A stretch of DNA of 64,000 nucleotides from Bacillota bacterium (lineage in GTDB: Bacteria > Bacillota > Clostridia > Lachnospirales > Lachnospiraceae), in the NCBI GenBank assembly GCA_023389295.1, contig JAEWEO010000228.1, positions 1 through 64,000 on the forward strand, read 5' to 3'. The position numbers and the translations under genes are program-made. Position 1 is the stretch's first letter, and every line of letters starts with the position of its first letter. Positions 63,203 through 64,000 of the stretch are shown in pieces. The notes under the pieces are model-generated. The model was not told the origin of the DNA, searched no databases, and saw nothing but the letters and a program-made list of their open reading frames with translations.

Positions 63203-63281
63203 TACCAGTTCTCCTTCATAATTTAATACTATATAAGCGATTGCTAAACTTGTTATTCTTGTAAATCCCCTTTTTCATAAT

Positions 63282-63295
63282 CGTTCTGCAGAACG
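63282..63295. promoter_or_regulatory. perfect palindrome upstream of the transport operon
   Basis: CGTTCTGCAGAACG is a perfect 14-base palindrome 80 bases upstream of the binding-protein start and 86 bases beyond the esterase stop. It has no T-run on either strand. It may be an operator, or simply the transcript end of the esterase gene. Confidence 0.4.
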
Positions 63296-63380
63296 TTTTG
63301 CAATATTCATTATAGAGAAAAATAACGTAAATTAGTAGGTTCATTATTGGATAATCGATACACAAAATTAATCATTTACT

Positions 63381-64000
63381 CTATATTCCTATATTTCCAC
63401 TATTGATTCCCGCACTATTTTTCTCAAGTGGAAGCCAACCAAGGACCTTATAGATATACTTATTCCAAAAATCCCATTCATGTCCTCCCGGACCTTCTTC
63501 AAAAATCACATCAAATCCAAGCTCTGAAAGATAATCATATAATAGGGCAGAACTAGAAAGAAGACTATCTTGCTGACCACAGGCCAAATAAATCTTTGGT
63601 AGGTCTGAACTCTCTACAACTAGTTTTTTCGCTAGCCATTTTGGATTCATATCGCTATCTAAAATCTTTGATAAATCCCCAAAGCAACTTTGGGCATAGC
63701 TACGAGAGGAAAGAAAGAATGCTTCCTCATCCGTTCTCTTATCCATGTCATCAATAATTAAGGCAGATGACAGACCCGCTATATATCCGAAAGTCTCATG
63801 GTATTTTAAACCATTACGTATTGCTCCATAGCCACCCATGGAAAGACCTGCAATAAAGGTATCTTCCCTTTTATTTGATAAGTGGAACATCTTCCTTGTT
63901 ATTTCTATCAGTTCTTTACCGATAAATTCTCCATATAGATTATGTGTATTCGGCTGATCAACATAAAACATATTATCACCGGAAGGCATTACAACCACCA
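63381..64000 (-). CDS. esterase of the EstA/FrmB type (partial)
   Basis: The C-terminal 205 or so residues of an alpha/beta hydrolase; the N-terminus is past the right edge. The nucleophile elbow is AGLSMGGYGAIRNG (Ser), the acid region is YLACGQQDSLL, and the His is in EGPGGHEWDFWNKYI. These match tributyrin/acetyl esterase EstA and S-formylglutathione hydrolase-like enzymes. It lies upstream of the oligosaccharide import operon on the same strand and could deacylate the same substrate (inference). Confidence 0.82.
   Translation of the reverse strand, partial: VVVMPSGDNMFYVDQPNTHNLYGEFIGKELIEITRKMFHLSNKREDTFIAGLSMGGYGAIRNGLKYHETFGYIAGLSSALIIDDMDKRTDEEAFFLSSRSYAQSCFGDLSKILDSDMNPKWLAKKLVVESSDLPKIYLACGQQDSLLSSSALLYDYLSELGFDVIFEEGPGGHEWDFWNKYIYKVLGWLPLEKNSAGINSGNIGI

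Noticed and set aside
1..64000. tRNA, rRNA, insertion sequence, prophage or CRISPR array
   Set aside because: No cloverleaf sequences, transposase motifs, phage genes or spaced repeats were recognised while reading; automated scans would be needed to be certain.

Overview
The window comes from the chromosome of an AT-rich, Gram-positive, spore-forming anaerobe, most likely a clostridium of the Lachnospiraceae (Lachnoclostridium/Anaerocolumna-like). This is inferred from strong AGGAGG ribosome binding sites, [FeFe]-hydrogenase maturases, a pyrophosphate-type phosphofructokinase, a GlgC/GlgD pair, several sporulation-linked genes (CotF-type coat protein, spore photoproduct lyase, LysM/GH18 hydrolase, GerMN lipoprotein) and a plant-glycan uptake locus at the right end. 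I saw no rRNA, tRNA, IS element, prophage or CRISPR. Both edges cut genes: a 2-oxoacid:acceptor oxidoreductase alpha subunit on the left and an esterase on the right.

Layout. 1-9.3 kb: partial korA-like gene, Ca2+/H+ exchanger, LysM-GH18 protein, then a glycerol-3-phosphate block (GlpP, a GlpA-like flavoprotein with a [2Fe-2S] tail, two small BFD-type [2Fe-2S] proteins, an AbrB/MraZ-like protein) and a RodA/FtsW protein. 9.6-18.8 kb: YyaL-type thioredoxin-fold protein, MarR regulator, a CcdA-TlpA fusion behind a structured leader, a Smr-less MutS2, a diguanylate cyclase and a CotF-like protein. 18.9-26.1 kb: glycogen operon glgB-glgC-glgD-glgA plus a second divergent glgA. 26.5-32.4 kb: a spore photoproduct lyase-like radical SAM protein lacking the usual active-site Cys, a WG-repeat protein, and an M20 peptidase with two polytopic membrane proteins. 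32.5-36.8 kb: hydE-hydG-hydF behind a strong promoter and a leader of about 180 nt ending in an intrinsic terminator, which looks like an uncharacterised attenuator or riboswitch. 36.8-42.9 kb: a phosphate-binding-protein/beta-propeller lipoprotein and an operon in which a histidine kinase and a LytTR response regulator bracket nfeD and floA. 43.3-48.4 kb: an RnfD-RnfC fusion with a small CoA-binding-fold protein, a GerMN lipoprotein and a GNAT-like protein. 48.5-52.4 kb: pfk, nitroreductase, ylxP, truA and tiny proteins. 52.6-64 kb: a carbohydrate utilisation operon (substrate-binding protein, two permeases, carboxylesterase, membrane-anchored AraC regulator, domain-permuted GH3 glycosidase) with a further esterase upstream.

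The genes support glycerol and glycogen metabolism, PPi-linked glycolysis, hydrogen evolution, spore function and plant oligosaccharide uptake. The observations most worth following are the hydE leader, the RnfD-RnfC fusion, the Cys-less photolyase-like protein, the kinase/nfeD/floA/regulator operon and the terminator placed between glpP and glpA.
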